Shown: positions 31,404 to 41,823 of the stretch, piece after piece
Layout: each line of letters begins with the position of its first letter
Position numbering within the stretch: position 1 is the first letter of the stretch
Notes under the pieces: generated by a model
Database searches by the model: none
What the model was told of the DNA's origin: nothing
Seen by the model: only the letters and a program-made list of their open reading frames with translations
Made by a program: the position numbers and the translations under genes
Assembly: GCF_019923565.1 (NCBI RefSeq)
Contig: NZ_CP074435.1
Location: 310,176 to 374,175 of the forward strand
Source of the DNA: Candidatus Schneideria nysicola
Lineage (GTDB): Bacteria > Pseudomonadota > Gammaproteobacteria > Enterobacterales > Enterobacteriaceae
Length of the DNA stretch: 64,000 bases
Reading direction: 5' to 3'

Positions 31404-34400
31404 CTAAGTAAAATTTGTTTTTTTATTGGTACTAAACTGTATTTGATTACGGCGTAATTGAAAAGGAGGAAACGGTAGTTCTAATCCATTTTCACGATAA
31501 CTATTTAAAATCTGTGTATGGACTTGATGACGTAATGGTACGCGATGACTCATTTCAGCAGCATAAATTCTAATTTCAAATAAAGGTAATCCTTGTTGTA
31601 AATCAACAAGGTAAGCTTCAGGAGGTGGAGTTTCTAATACTAGAGGACAACATTTTGCTGCTTGTATTAAAATATTAGTAATTTTTTCTATATTTACCCC
31701 CGGAGGTGCAGGTATTCTTAGTACTACACGTGTTACTGTGTCTGATAATGACCAATTAACAAATTGTTCCGTAATGAAAGCTTTATTAGGAACGATAATT
31801 TCTTTACGATCCCAATCAGTTATAGATGTTGCACGAGTACTAATACGTGTTATACTTCCTGTTAAATCCCTTATAGTGACAGTATCTCCTATACGAATAG
31901 GTTTTTCAAATAAAATCATTAAACCAGAGATAAAATTAGCAAAAATTTCCTGTAATCCAAATCCTAATCCAACACCCAAAGCTGCTACTAACCACTGTAG
32001 TTTAGACCATTCTACTCCTATTAATGAAAAACCGATTAATCCCCCAATAAGCATTAAGCTATATTTAGTTAATGTTGTAATGGCATATCCTGTACCTGGT
32101 GTTAAATCTAAATGTTGTAGAAGTGCCAATTCTAATAAAGCAGGTAAATTACGTACCATTTGAGTAGTGATAATAAAAACTAATATAGCAATTAAAACTG
32201 CACCAAGAGTAATTGGTTGAATATTATCAACTCCTTGTATAGAAGAATTTACATCCCATAAAGTGATATTTTCTAAAAATAGAAAAGCAGAGTGTAACTC
32301 TGACCAGAGTAGAATGACAGATAATAGAGCAATTAAAGTTAATATAGAACGTACTAATTGTAAAGATTGAGCACTAATAATATCTAAGTCTAATATTTTT
32401 TCATCTACTTCAGCTGCAGCATCATTTAACTGTAATTGAGATAGTTCTTCTTCGCTACGTGCTCTTTGAGCCAGTATGTCTGCTCTACGTTGTTTGGCTC
32501 TTTCAAAGGCAATACGTCTTCTTTGAATAAACATCCAACGTCGGATAACATAATAAATTATCAATAATACAAAACAAATGAAAAAAGAAGTTTCTAAACG
32601 CGCTAGTAATGCTTGAGCTGTAGATAAATAACCAAGACAAGCTGATATTATTGCTAATATGGGTGCAAAAATCATTAGATTCCAAAGTAAATAATTGATG
32701 ATATTATTAAAGGAATCTTTTTTATCTAGATAAAAAGGGATACTAGCACGTTTTAAACTTTTATTAATAAGAGCTAGACAAATACATAACGTGATAAAAC
32801 ATAATCTTCCTAAGGTTCCTCTAAATTCACGATCACTATAATTATCTAATGTAATTAATGTCATAATTAATGGAATAATCATACTAGTAAATAAAGTATA
32901 ATGTCTTAAAACTAATTTTACTTGTTTAACAGGCCAATTGAAATGAGCTATAAATAAACCTTTATTTTTAGCAAAATAAGCAATAATCATGAATATCCAA
33001 AGGATTGGTACGGTTGCACTAATACCATCTCCGATAGCCGCTGCTATCGGATAAAGCCAAGCATGGTGTTGTAAACTATAACCTAATACTGCCCATAATA
33101 TGGGAAAAGGCGAAGCCATCAATATCGACCAAAATATAGTATACAAAGTAATAAAAAAATGATCTTGATTAACTTTCCCCACTCGATTACTGGATCTTTC
33201 AAGAAAAGCATAATAGTGAATACGTGAGCTTATACTAAAACCTATTAATAATAATGCACTAAATATTAATATTAATGTCTCTTGTCTAGTAACAATCATT
33301 AAACATGCACGACTTAATTGATGAAATGTATTTAAAGTGATTAAACGACGTAAATCTTGTCCAATATCAATGAGAAAAGATAAAGTGATGGGACTAATAT
33401 CTGCAACCCAAAATAAATAACGATGTGCGGCTTCTTGTAATTCTTTTCTTGCTTCTTCTAACTGACTCGTTGCCACTTTTAACTTAGTTAATTCAAGGAT
33501 TTGAGTATCACATCCGGTTAATAATAAATTTAATAAATTACGCTTTGTTATTAGTTGCACATCAAAAATATTTTTTTGAATAGGAGTAAGAGAAAGATTC
33601 TCCTCCTCTTGTACTACAAATTGTTGTAATTTATTAATCATTTCTTCGTATTGTAAGCGTTGTACTCGTAATTCAGCCATTTCACTATTTAATTGTTGAA
33701 ACTTCGGGATATCCGGTAATTTTGAAATTTGTGCTCTTAAAGTTTCACCTAATGCTGGAGATTCATCTAACCATTTTGCTTGTTCTTTAAGAGAAGAAAG
33801 AGCTTGTCGTACTTGTAAAATTTGTAATGTTGTTTTTCGTTGTCTATAAGCAATATCATCCATATATTGAGATTGTTTATTTAAAGCAGTGGAGAGCTCT
33901 CTATTAATTTTGAGTTGTATATCGATAGATTTAGGGAGTGTTCTTCCCTCCTTTTCAACCAACATTGCAGTATGTTCGATTGCTTGTTCTGCTTCTTTTT
34001 GTCGTTTATCATTGAGATGATTACGTAAAAGTTGAAGTTTTCTATCAATTTTATCGTGTTGTTTTTTTAGTAATGCACATCGTAATCGAGAAAGTTCTTG
34101 ACGATTATTAGCACTTAATTGTGCTAAATCTAGCTCTTCTACTTTTAATTTTCTTGCAGTATATTCTGCTTTTAATTGATCTAATTGAGCTTGTTCCAAT
34201 CTTGTTGTTGGTATAAAAGATATGGTATGTAATTGTTTTTCTATATTACTTAATGCTTTACGTGCTTCTGTTTGTTGTAATGGTAATGATCCAAGTGAAT
34301 CACTAATAGAATGAGATAAATCTTGTTCTTTTTGTATTTGATTAGTTAGTTGTATTAATTGATTATTAATTTGCAGTATTTGTTGATTAATTTCATTACT

Positions 34401-34718
34401 AGATAAATTAGAGGAGAAGTCAATAGAGTTATCTAATTCTTTCTCTTGTATATCTTGTAACTGATTAGTTAATTGAGGAAAATTGTCAATAGCTTTTTGA
34501 TATTCTTTTATCTTAGAATAGGATGATTTTCCTTCAGCAATAAAATGTAATGTTAATTGTAATGTATCAATAAGCGTTGATTTATGTACGAGAGTTGTAT
34601 CTTTGAGGACTTGTTGTAAATCTTGCTTAATTTTATTTTCATCTAATGAGATATTATTCGAAAATACTGGGGTGATAGATAAAAAACACCCTATTAAAAA
34701 TATAATAGTACAATGCAA
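31404..34718 (-). CDS. mscM: Miniconductance mechanosensitive channel MscM
   Basis: Largest gene here, 1,104 residues against 1,107 in E. coli YjeP/MscM. Signal peptide (residues ~1-20), a periplasmic coiled-coil domain (~25-450), about eleven membrane helices, then the MscS-like pore and cytoplasmic domain (AALGVGLGFGLQEIFANFISG, PIRIGDTVTIRDLTG, VPNKAFITEQFVNWS). The first codon is TTG with no clear ribosome site; the frame is open only back to about 34778 and holds no ATG. It lies just downstream of psd as in E. coli. Full-length retention suggests osmotic protection still matters. Confidence 0.95.
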   Translation of the reverse strand: MHCTIIFLIGCFLSITPVFSNNISLDENKIKQDLQQVLKDTTLVHKSTLIDTLQLTLHFIAEGKSSYSKIKEYQKAIDNFPQLTNQLQDIQEKELDNSIDFSSNLSSNEINQQILQINNQLIQLTNQIQKEQDLSHSISDSLGSLPLQQTEARKALSNIEKQLHTISFIPTTRLEQAQLDQLKAEYTARKLKVEELDLAQLSANNRQELSRLRCALLKKQHDKIDRKLQLLRNHLNDKRQKEAEQAIEHTAMLVEKEGRTLPKSIDIQLKINRELSTALNKQSQYMDDIAYRQRKTTLQILQVRQALSSLKEQAKWLDESPALGETLRAQISKLPDIPKFQQLNSEMAELRVQRLQYEEMINKLQQFVVQEEENLSLTPIQKNIFDVQLITKRNLLNLLLTGCDTQILELTKLKVATSQLEEARKELQEAAHRYLFWVADISPITLSFLIDIGQDLRRLITLNTFHQLSRACLMIVTRQETLILIFSALLLIGFSISSRIHYYAFLERSSNRVGKVNQDHFFITLYTIFWSILMASPFPILWAVLGYSLQHHAWLYPIAAAIGDGISATVPILWIFMIIAYFAKNKGLFIAHFNWPVKQVKLVLRHYTLFTSMIIPLIMTLITLDNYSDREFRGTLGRLCFITLCICLALINKSLKRASIPFYLDKKDSFNNIINYLLWNLMIFAPILAIISACLGYLSTAQALLARLETSFFICFVLLIIYYVIRRWMFIQRRRIAFERAKQRRADILAQRARSEEELSQLQLNDAAAEVDEKILDLDIISAQSLQLVRSILTLIALLSVILLWSELHSAFLFLENITLWDVNSSIQGVDNIQPITLGAVLIAILVFIITTQMVRNLPALLELALLQHLDLTPGTGYAITTLTKYSLMLIGGLIGFSLIGVEWSKLQWLVAALGVGLGFGLQEIFANFISGLMILFEKPIRIGDTVTIRDLTGSITRISTRATSITDWDRKEIIVPNKAFITEQFVNWSLSDTVTRVVLRIPAPPGVNIEKITNILIQAAKCCPLVLETPPPEAYLVDLQQGLPLFEIRIYAAEMSHRVPLRHQVHTQILNSYRENGLELPFPPFQLRRNQIQFSTNKKTNFT

Positions 34719-34773
34719 GGAAAATTCTCTTATTTTTGATGATTGCTTCTTATCTATTAAGCGTTTGAAAGAA

Positions 34774-35625
34774 TTATTTCATACCCTTTGCTATTACTTG
34801 TCCAAATTGAACCATAGCATTTTTATATAAACGTTGTTTAAGTACGACTGTTTTTTTAGGAAATAAATTAATAACCGTTGACCCCATTTGAAAATATCCC
34901 ATTTCTTGTCCTTTTTTTAGATATATTGTATTATTTTGAATGGTTTTTTGTGGATATTCCCATATTTTAATATTATTTCCTCTAGGAGGAATGAGAGTCC
35001 CTGACCAAATGGTTACAATACTACCCACAATAATGGCACCTATTAAAATTTGTGCTATTAGACCAAAATCAGTATCAAAAATACAAATTAATCGTTCATT
35101 TTTAGATAAAATAGTTGGAATATTATTTTTATTTGGATTAACAGAGAATAAATTACCGGGAACATAGATTACTTTACGTAATACTCCATCACAAGGCATA
35201 TGAACACGATGATAATCACGAGGAGAGAGATAGATAGTTATTAGACTTCCTCCATAAAAATAATTAATTAAATCATAATCTTCTACTAATAGTTCTGTTA
35301 AAGAGAATGGATAATTTTTTGCTTGAATACTATTATCTACTTTAATTAATCCTAATTGAGAAATTGTTCCATCCACAGGAGAGACTATAGTAGATGGATT
35401 AGTATCTATGGGTCTTACTTCTTTTTTTAGTTTTCGACTAAAAAAATTATTAAAGGTAGAATATGCAGTAATATTAGGTTCTAAAGATTCTTTCATATTA
35501 ATTTTATAAATACGAATAAAAATAAAAATAACAAAATATGTAAACCATTCTCCTTTTTTTTGTGCTAACCAACCTACTAATTCAGTGATCCATCTTCTAG
35601 TTAATTGTATAATTTTTTCTAGCAT
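34774..35625 (-). CDS. psd: Phosphatidylserine decarboxylase
   Basis: Makes phosphatidylethanolamine; self-cleaves to a pyruvoyl enzyme. The cleavage site appears as FQMGSTVINLF (LGST in E. coli; the Ser is kept), with the YLSPRDYHRVHMPC catalytic His motif and PVDGTISQLG. Length 283 against 322: the non-conserved C-terminal tail is missing. First gene of psd-mscM. The gene that precedes psd in E. coli, rsgA, is absent. Confidence 0.96.
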   Translation of the reverse strand: MLEKIIQLTRRWITELVGWLAQKKGEWFTYFVIFIFIRIYKINMKESLEPNITAYSTFNNFFSRKLKKEVRPIDTNPSTIVSPVDGTISQLGLIKVDNSIQAKNYPFSLTELLVEDYDLINYFYGGSLITIYLSPRDYHRVHMPCDGVLRKVIYVPGNLFSVNPNKNNIPTILSKNERLICIFDTDFGLIAQILIGAIIVGSIVTIWSGTLIPPRGNNIKIWEYPQKTIQNNTIYLKKGQEMGYFQMGSTVINLFPKKTVVLKQRLYKNAMVQFGQVIAKGMK

Positions 35626-35837
35626 AAAATATGATGAAGGAATCTTATCAATTATAAAATAATTTATTTTTTATATTATTTTATATTATTAAAAGAGAGG
35701 ATTATTTTTTATTTCAAATTCTTTTTAAAATAGATGATCTTAATAAAGATTATTTTGAATATAAAAAATTATAGTTTATTATTCTAATAATACTATCATT
35801 GATTTATTACAAGTTTAATATTGATTAAAAAATTATA

Positions 35838-36398
35838 ATGAATAATAAAATACAATTATGTAATGAAAGTAATCTTATATGGATAGATTTAGAAATGACG
35901 GGTTTAAATCCTAATTTTCATCGTATTATTGAAATTGCAGTGATCATTACGGATTCATCTTTAAATATTCTAGAAGAAGGTACAAATATAGCCATTTATC
36001 AGACTGACCATTACTTAAAAAGAATGGATTTATGGAATAAAACAACCCATACATCGAGTGGATTGCTTAATCGTGTTCGTAATAGTAATATTAATGAGCA
36101 AATAGCTACAGAGAATATTTTAAGTTTTATTAAAAAATGGGTTCCAGAAAAGAAATCACCTATTTGCGGTAATAGTATTGGACAAGATAGAAGATTTTTA
36201 TTTCGCTATATGCCATTGCTAGAATCATATTTTCATTACCATTCTATAGATGTTAGTACTATTAGAGAGTTAGTCTCTAGATGGAAACCTAATATACTTA
36301 AAAAATTAAAGCTCCAAAAAACACATCAAGCTCTAGAAGATATTAAAAGTTCTATTTTAGAATTAGCTTTTTATCGTGACAACCTATTTTTTTTATAA
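35838..36398 (+). CDS. orn: Oligoribonuclease
   Basis: 3'-5' exonuclease that degrades 2-5-nt RNA to mononucleotides. DEDDh exonuclease motifs: [23 protein letters not shown] and [12 protein letters not shown]. Length 186 against 181. Divergent from psd; in E. coli rsgA sits between them. Confidence 0.97.
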   Translation: MNNKIQLCNESNLIWIDLEMTGLNPNFHRIIEIAVIITDSSLNILEEGTNIAIYQTDHYLKRMDLWNKTTHTSSGLLNRVRNSNINEQIATENILSFIKKWVPEKKSPICGNSIGQDRRFLFRYMPLLESYFHYHSIDVSTIRELVSRWKPNILKKLKLQKTHQALEDIKSSILELAFYRDNLFFL

Positions 36399-36465
36399 TT
36401 GTTAATAACAATTAAATTTTAAAAATATATTTTACATATTAGATCTCTAATATTAAGAGGAAATC

Positions 36466-37890
36466 ATGAAAGTTAATGAAGTACGTACTCAAGTTGTTAT
36501 TATTGGTGCTGGACCAGGAGGATATGCTGCCGCTTTACGTTGTATGGATTTAGGTTTAAATGGAATTTTAGTGGAGTCTTCTACAGTTCTAGGAGGAGTA
36601 TGTCTGAATCAAGGTTGTATTCCATCAAAAGCATTATTACATGTTGCTAAAGTTATAAGAGAATCTTTATCTTTTATAGATAAAGGGATTATTTTTAACA
36701 AACCTAGTATCGATATAAAAAAAATTCGTAATTGGAAAGATAAAATAATTTGTACATTAAATACTAATTTAATTAACATGGCTCAATTACGTAAATTAAA
36801 ATTAATTTATGGTCATGGTAGGTTTATCAAACCTAATCTATTAGAAGTTAAAGAAAATGATCATACTACTACGCATATCATATTCGAACATGCTATTATA
36901 GCAACAGGTTCTCGTCCTATAATCCTTCCATTAATTCCATATGAGGATTCACGTATTTGGAGTTCTAGCGATGCATTAAATATACCTCATATACCAAAAA
37001 GATTATTAATTATTGGTGGAGGGGTTATTGGATTAGAAATGGCAACAATATATAGTGCTTTAGGTTCTATCGTCGATATAATCGAATCTTATGAGAATAT
37101 TTTACCAATGGTTGATAAAGAAATTACTAAATTTTTTATAAAAAACATAAAAAATAAATTTAATTTAATGCTAGAAACAGTTTTTGTCAAAATTATCCCT
37201 CAAAAAGAAGGTATTTATGTAGAAATGAAACAAAAGATGAAAACCTTTAATCAAATTTATGACAATATATTAGTTACCGTAGGTCGTAGACCAAATAGTG
37301 ATACATTATCACTACAATTAGTAGATATCGAAGTCGATAAGAAAGAATTTATTAAAGTGGATAAACAAATGCGAACTAATATTCCTAATATTTATGCTAT
37401 AGGAGATATCATTAGTCAACCTATGCTTGCACACAAAAGTACTCATCAGGGTCATATTGCCGCAGAAGTTATTTCAGGTAAAAATCACTTTTTTAATCCT
37501 AAAGTTATTCCATCTATTGTCTATACGGATCCAGAAATTGCTTGGATAGGTATAAGCGAAAAAGAAGCAAAAAAAATAGGAATAGAATATGAAATAGTAA
37601 CATTTCCATGGTTGGCTTCCGGTAAAGCTATTACTTCTTGTACTCAAAATGGCATGACAAGACTTATATTTAACAAAAAAAATAATAGAATTATTGGTGG
37701 TTCAGTAGTCGGTCATAATGGGGGAGAGCTATTAGGAGAGATTGGTATTGCTATTGAAATGGGTGCTAATGCAGAAGATATTGCATTAACTATCCATGCA
37801 CATCCTACATTATATGAATCCATTGGGTTAGCAGCCGAAATTTACATGGGTACAATTACGGATTTACCAAATTTTAAATCTAAAAAATAG
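36466..37890 (+). CDS. lpdA: Dihydrolipoamide dehydrogenase
   Basis: E3 subunit of pyruvate and 2-oxoglutarate dehydrogenases. FAD motif GAGPGGYAAA, redox disulfide GGVCLNQGCIPSK, NAD motif GGGVIGLEMA, and the C-terminal catalytic HAHPTLYE. Length exactly that of E. coli (474). GAGG lies before the ATG. aceE and aceF, its usual upstream neighbours, are not in the window. Confidence 0.98.
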   Translation: MKVNEVRTQVVIIGAGPGGYAAALRCMDLGLNGILVESSTVLGGVCLNQGCIPSKALLHVAKVIRESLSFIDKGIIFNKPSIDIKKIRNWKDKIICTLNTNLINMAQLRKLKLIYGHGRFIKPNLLEVKENDHTTTHIIFEHAIIATGSRPIILPLIPYEDSRIWSSSDALNIPHIPKRLLIIGGGVIGLEMATIYSALGSIVDIIESYENILPMVDKEITKFFIKNIKNKFNLMLETVFVKIIPQKEGIYVEMKQKMKTFNQIYDNILVTVGRRPNSDTLSLQLVDIEVDKKEFIKVDKQMRTNIPNIYAIGDIISQPMLAHKSTHQGHIAAEVISGKNHFFNPKVIPSIVYTDPEIAWIGISEKEAKKIGIEYEIVTFPWLASGKAITSCTQNGMTRLIFNKKNNRIIGGSVVGHNGGELLGEIGIAIEMGANAEDIALTIHAHPTLYESIGLAAEIYMGTITDLPNFKSKK

Positions 37891-37904
37891 TATTTATTAT
37901 ATGG

Positions 37905-39302
37905 CTAAGAAATATAAGGATTGGTGGATTCAATCAATTTTATTTGAATTGGACTTCCTATAATTTTTAATGCATTTCTAAAATAATTTACTAGATAACG
38001 TTTGTATGACTCAGATAACGCTCTTACTTGATTACCATGTATTATAAATAGAAGAGGATTATAACCACCTATATGAGCATATTTAAGTTTAATACGTCTT
38101 CTACGAAGAATGGGGGGACTGTGTTTTTTTACGGCTTCAAGCAGAATACGCGTTGCTAAAGCTGTACTAATTCTTTTATTTGCATAAAAAAATGTTTCAT
38201 TAATTGATTGAAACATTTTATCCAAACCACTCTTTGTTTCATATAGTGCAGAAATAAAATGTATACGAGCAAAACTTACAAATTTAAGACGTATTAAAGA
38301 TACATTTTTTATATATTTCTTCCTTGTTTCTGACAGGAGATCCCATTTATTAAAAATAATTAAAATAGAATGCCCACGCTCTATAATTGATTTTAAGAGG
38401 GATAAATCTTCATCCGTTACTCCGATTGTAGCATCAATAACAATCATAACAATATGTGAGACTTTAATAGCTTTAAATGTTTGTATAATAGAAAGTGTTT
38501 CTACTTCTTCTTTATTTTTTATTTTTTTTCGTATTCCAGCCGTATCAATTAAGGTATAATGCTTATTATTCCTGACTATAGGTATGGTAATTTTTTCTCG
38601 AGTTGTACCAGGGAAATCATATACGATTAAACGATTTTCACCTAAAATACGATTGATAAGCATAGACTTCCCAGCATTTGGTCGACCGACAATAGCAACT
38701 CTAATAGAATGATTAGAAGAAGATGATTTTATTTTTTCCACTACTCTCTCTTCTAATCTCTCTTCTAATGAAGGAGGGTTATCTAAATTTTTTTTTATTA
38801 TATTCTTCACGGTTTTACGTAATAGATTATTAAGACCCAATCCTTGTAAAGCAGAAATAGGATAAATTTCTCCCATCCCTAAAGAAAAAAACTCACTTAT
38901 TCCATGAGTGTTATAATTATCACATTTATTTGCAATAACCATAATATTTTTGTTACAAGTATATAAATAATGAGCAATTTCTAGATCAGCGGCAATAATT
39001 CCAGTTTGAGTATCTACCATAAAAAATATCAAATCCGATTCGTTAATCGCAATAATAGACTGTTTGATTATGGATGATTCTATAGAGTTTTTGTCTTGAT
39101 GAGCATTAATTAATTCTATACTAGCAGTATCAATGATTTTAACAATATAATTATTTATTATAGTACAACCATATTTTCTATCTCTTGTTGATCCGGCTGA
39201 TTTTGTCACAAGTGCTTCATTAGTAGATGTTATTCTATTAAATAAAGTAGACTTTCCAACATTGTGACGTCCAATTAAAGCAATAGAAAAAATAAATTTC
39301 AT
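37905..39302 (-). CDS. der: Ribosome-associated GTPase Der (EngA)
   Basis: Tandem G domains for 50S assembly: first P-loop GRHNVGKSTLFN, second GRPNAGKSMLIN, each followed by DTA and NK(W/C)D motifs, then the C-terminal KH-like domain (PPILRRRRIKLKYAHIGG). Length 465 against 490; the acidic linker and C-terminus are shorter. Last gene of the shrunken rlmN-ispG-hisS-bamB-der cluster. Confidence 0.97.
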   Translation of the reverse strand: MKFIFSIALIGRHNVGKSTLFNRITSTNEALVTKSAGSTRDRKYGCTIINNYIVKIIDTASIELINAHQDKNSIESSIIKQSIIAINESDLIFFMVDTQTGIIAADLEIAHYLYTCNKNIMVIANKCDNYNTHGISEFFSLGMGEIYPISALQGLGLNNLLRKTVKNIIKKNLDNPPSLEERLEERVVEKIKSSSSNHSIRVAIVGRPNAGKSMLINRILGENRLIVYDFPGTTREKITIPIVRNNKHYTLIDTAGIRKKIKNKEEVETLSIIQTFKAIKVSHIVMIVIDATIGVTDEDLSLLKSIIERGHSILIIFNKWDLLSETRKKYIKNVSLIRLKFVSFARIHFISALYETKSGLDKMFQSINETFFYANKRISTALATRILLEAVKKHSPPILRRRRIKLKYAHIGGYNPLLFIIHGNQVRALSESYKRYLVNYFRNALKIIGSPIQIKLIESTNPYIS

Positions 39303-39342
39303 ATTGATTTTATTTCCTTCCTACGTATGTAACTTTCCTGAT

Positions 39343-40524
39343 CTATCTTGATCTTTTTATTAAAAAAGTATGCAACATCCCATATTGAGATTGTATAATT
39401 AGTTTATTCCCATAAATAATGGGAGAACAGATTAATCCTGATCTAATTAATTTAACTTTACCTAATAGAATACCATTCATTACATTAATACAATATAAAT
39501 AACCTTTATCGTCAAAGATAAAAATATTGTTTGCATCTAATATTATATCGGTTAACTTGTTTTCTTGTATAAATTGTTTCTGTTCCCAAATGATTTTTCT
39601 CTCTCTTATATTCCATGCTATCAATCGATTATTTTGATCTAGAAGGTAGATTGCGTTTTCTGTTACTAAAAAATCTCTGAATTCTCCTCCTTCTATTCTT
39701 TCATACCATATTATTTCTCCTGAAAATAAATTTATTGCTGCTAATATACCATTATAAGCTATGGCATAAACTATATGGTTTATAGATTTAATACCTGTTA
39801 TATCTCGGAAATTCTTCTCTTTTTTATTATAAAGAGAGAGATTTCTTTGCCAAAGAATTTTACCATTATTAAGGAGTATTGAACTCACTATCCCATTACT
39901 AGTTCCTACTATTGCTCTATTACATATAAGAATTGGAGAAGGAGTACCACGTATTTTTATAAAAGGGGTATCAATATGAATGGTCCAATTAATAGTACCA
40001 TCTAATTTATTAAGTACTTGCAACATCCCATTCTCAGTTTGTAACAGAAGACTATCTTGAGTAATAACAGGTATTGATAATACCTCTCCCGCAACCGAGC
40101 TTTTCCAGAGAAGGGCACCATTTTTTGCATGTAGTGCATACATTATTGCTTTTTCACTACCGATATAAATTTGATTATCAGATAGGGATATTCCACCAGA
40201 TAATAAAATTGATTGATTAAGAAATATAGGAGATAAATTTACTGACCAGATAATTTTACCACTATCTAGAGATAGTGCCTTTACTCTCCCCTTTTTATTT
40301 GCAATAAAGATATGAGAGTTATTTATAACTGGACATAATTTAGAATGATTCTTCTCCTTTTTTTTATCAATTTGATCTTTCCAAATTTCAGCAATTTTTA
40401 TTGTTCTATCTTTTTCGTAATCAGAGATTGTTACCGATGTAGTAGTTAGACCTTGATGTAAAAAAAATAAATTAATAATTAAAGATAGTAATATGATTAC
40501 AGAGTGCTTATAAATTTTGATCAT
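39343..40524 (-). CDS. bamB: Outer-membrane assembly factor BamB (no lipobox cysteine)
   Basis: Beta-propeller that assists BamA. 393 residues against 392; eight-bladed PQQ-like repeats are visible (GKIIWSVNLS, LSGGISLSDNQIYIGSEKA, GALLWKSSVAGE, LAAINLFSGEIIW). The N-terminal hydrophobic segment (residues ~8-24) ends without cysteine: the E. coli LLSGC lipobox is replaced by sequence around LFFLHQGL. The first Cys lies ~60 residues in. The protein is probably a soluble or N-terminally anchored periplasmic BamB, not a lipoprotein. Overlaps hisS by 4 bases. Confidence 0.92.
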   Translation of the reverse strand: MIKIYKHSVIILLSLIINLFFLHQGLTTTSVTISDYEKDRTIKIAEIWKDQIDKKKEKNHSKLCPVINNSHIFIANKKGRVKALSLDSGKIIWSVNLSPIFLNQSILLSGGISLSDNQIYIGSEKAIMYALHAKNGALLWKSSVAGEVLSIPVITQDSLLLQTENGMLQVLNKLDGTINWTIHIDTPFIKIRGTPSPILICNRAIVGTSNGIVSSILLNNGKILWQRNLSLYNKKEKNFRDITGIKSINHIVYAIAYNGILAAINLFSGEIIWYERIEGGEFRDFLVTENAIYLLDQNNRLIAWNIRERKIIWEQKQFIQENKLTDIILDANNIFIFDDKGYLYCINVMNGILLGKVKLIRSGLICSPIIYGNKLIIQSQYGMLHTFLIKRSR

Positions 40525-41822
40525 GAAATGTTATTAACATTTACAAGAGATTCAAGTCGAGATAAAATTGCACTTTGAGATAGAATCTCTTGTTGACCTG
40601 TATCTAAATTTTTTAGAATAATTGTATCTGATTGTTGTAATTCATTGAGCATTAAAGCAAAACGTGCTCCACATTTATTCGCACGATGAAATTGTGTTTT
40701 TAAACTTCCTCCTCCATGATTCATTCTAATTCGTATCAATGGGAAGTAACATCGAATTTCTTCGGATATTTTTATAGCTTTCGCAATATTTTGTATATGG
40801 TTTCCATCATATATTAAATATGCATCAATTCTTGATGGAATGATAAAATTCTTATTTTTTATTTCTTTTAACAAAAGAAATAATCTATCTAAACCTATAG
40901 CTAATCCAACTGCAGGGGTATTTTTACCACCTAGTTTTTCTACTAAATTATCATATCTTCCCCCAGCACAAATCGTTTTGGTAATATTTTTATTTTTACT
41001 AATCCATTCAAATACAGTTCCAGTATAATAATCTAATCCTCTTACTAAATATGGATTTATTCGATATGTAATATCACTAATTTTTAATAAATTACATAAA
41101 TTAGAAAAATGTTTTTTAGAGGAATCATCTAAATAGTGGCGTAATAATGGTATTTGTTTTTTTTCAAAAATATTTTTAGTATGAGGTGTTATCTTATCTA
41201 AAATTCGTAATGGATTTGTATTAATATAAGAATAACATTGTTTATCTAGATAGGTTTTATTTTCGTTTAAAAAATCTATTAATACTTTACAATATTGTAA
41301 ACGAGATTGTGGTGACCCTATTGTATTAATTTCTAAGAGTATTTCATCACTTATTCCTAGTTTTTTCCATATTCTATTAATTAATAGAATTAATTCTGCA
41401 TCCGTATCAGGACCTTTTTGTCCAAATACTTCTAATCCTAATTGGTAAAATTGACGGTATCGAGCTTTTTGTGGACGTTCATGTCTAAACATTGGTCCAA
41501 GATACCATAGACGTTGCTCTTGATTATGAAACAATCCATTTTCAATTCCGGATCTTATACAACCAGCTGTCCCCTCTGGTCTCAGTGTTAGTTTTTCTCC
41601 ATTTCTATCTTCGAAGGTATACATTTCTTTTTCTATAAGTTCAGTATAATTCCCAATAGCACGTTTAAAAAGAGCCGTTTTTTCAACGATTGGTAATCGA
41701 ATTTCACTATAACCATAATTTATTACTATATTTTTTATTATATTTTCTATATTTTTTATAGATTCTACCTCATTAGGAAGATAATCATGCATACCACGAA
41801 TAGATTGGATATATTTTATCAT
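40521..41822 (-). CDS. hisS: Histidyl-tRNA synthetase
   Basis: Class II synthetase. Motif 2 LTLRPEGTAG, the His-specific signatures LVRGLDYYTG (HisA) and AGGRYDNLV (HisB), motif 3 AVGLAIGLDRL, and the C-terminal anticodon domain. Length 433 against 424. Between ispG and bamB; the E. coli neighbour yfgM is missing. Confidence 0.98.
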   Translation of the reverse strand: MIKYIQSIRGMHDYLPNEVESIKNIENIIKNIVINYGYSEIRLPIVEKTALFKRAIGNYTELIEKEMYTFEDRNGEKLTLRPEGTAGCIRSGIENGLFHNQEQRLWYLGPMFRHERPQKARYRQFYQLGLEVFGQKGPDTDAELILLINRIWKKLGISDEILLEINTIGSPQSRLQYCKVLIDFLNENKTYLDKQCYSYINTNPLRILDKITPHTKNIFEKKQIPLLRHYLDDSSKKHFSNLCNLLKISDITYRINPYLVRGLDYYTGTVFEWISKNKNITKTICAGGRYDNLVEKLGGKNTPAVGLAIGLDRLFLLLKEIKNKNFIIPSRIDAYLIYDGNHIQNIAKAIKISEEIRCYFPLIRIRMNHGGGSLKTQFHRANKCGARFALMLNELQQSDTIILKNLDTGQQEILSQSAILSRLESLVNVNNIS

Positions 41823-41823
41823 T

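Noticed and set aside
31738-32163. 141-residue frame antisense to mscM
   Set aside because: Mirror of conserved mscM coding sequence, no ribosome site and no recognisable motif.
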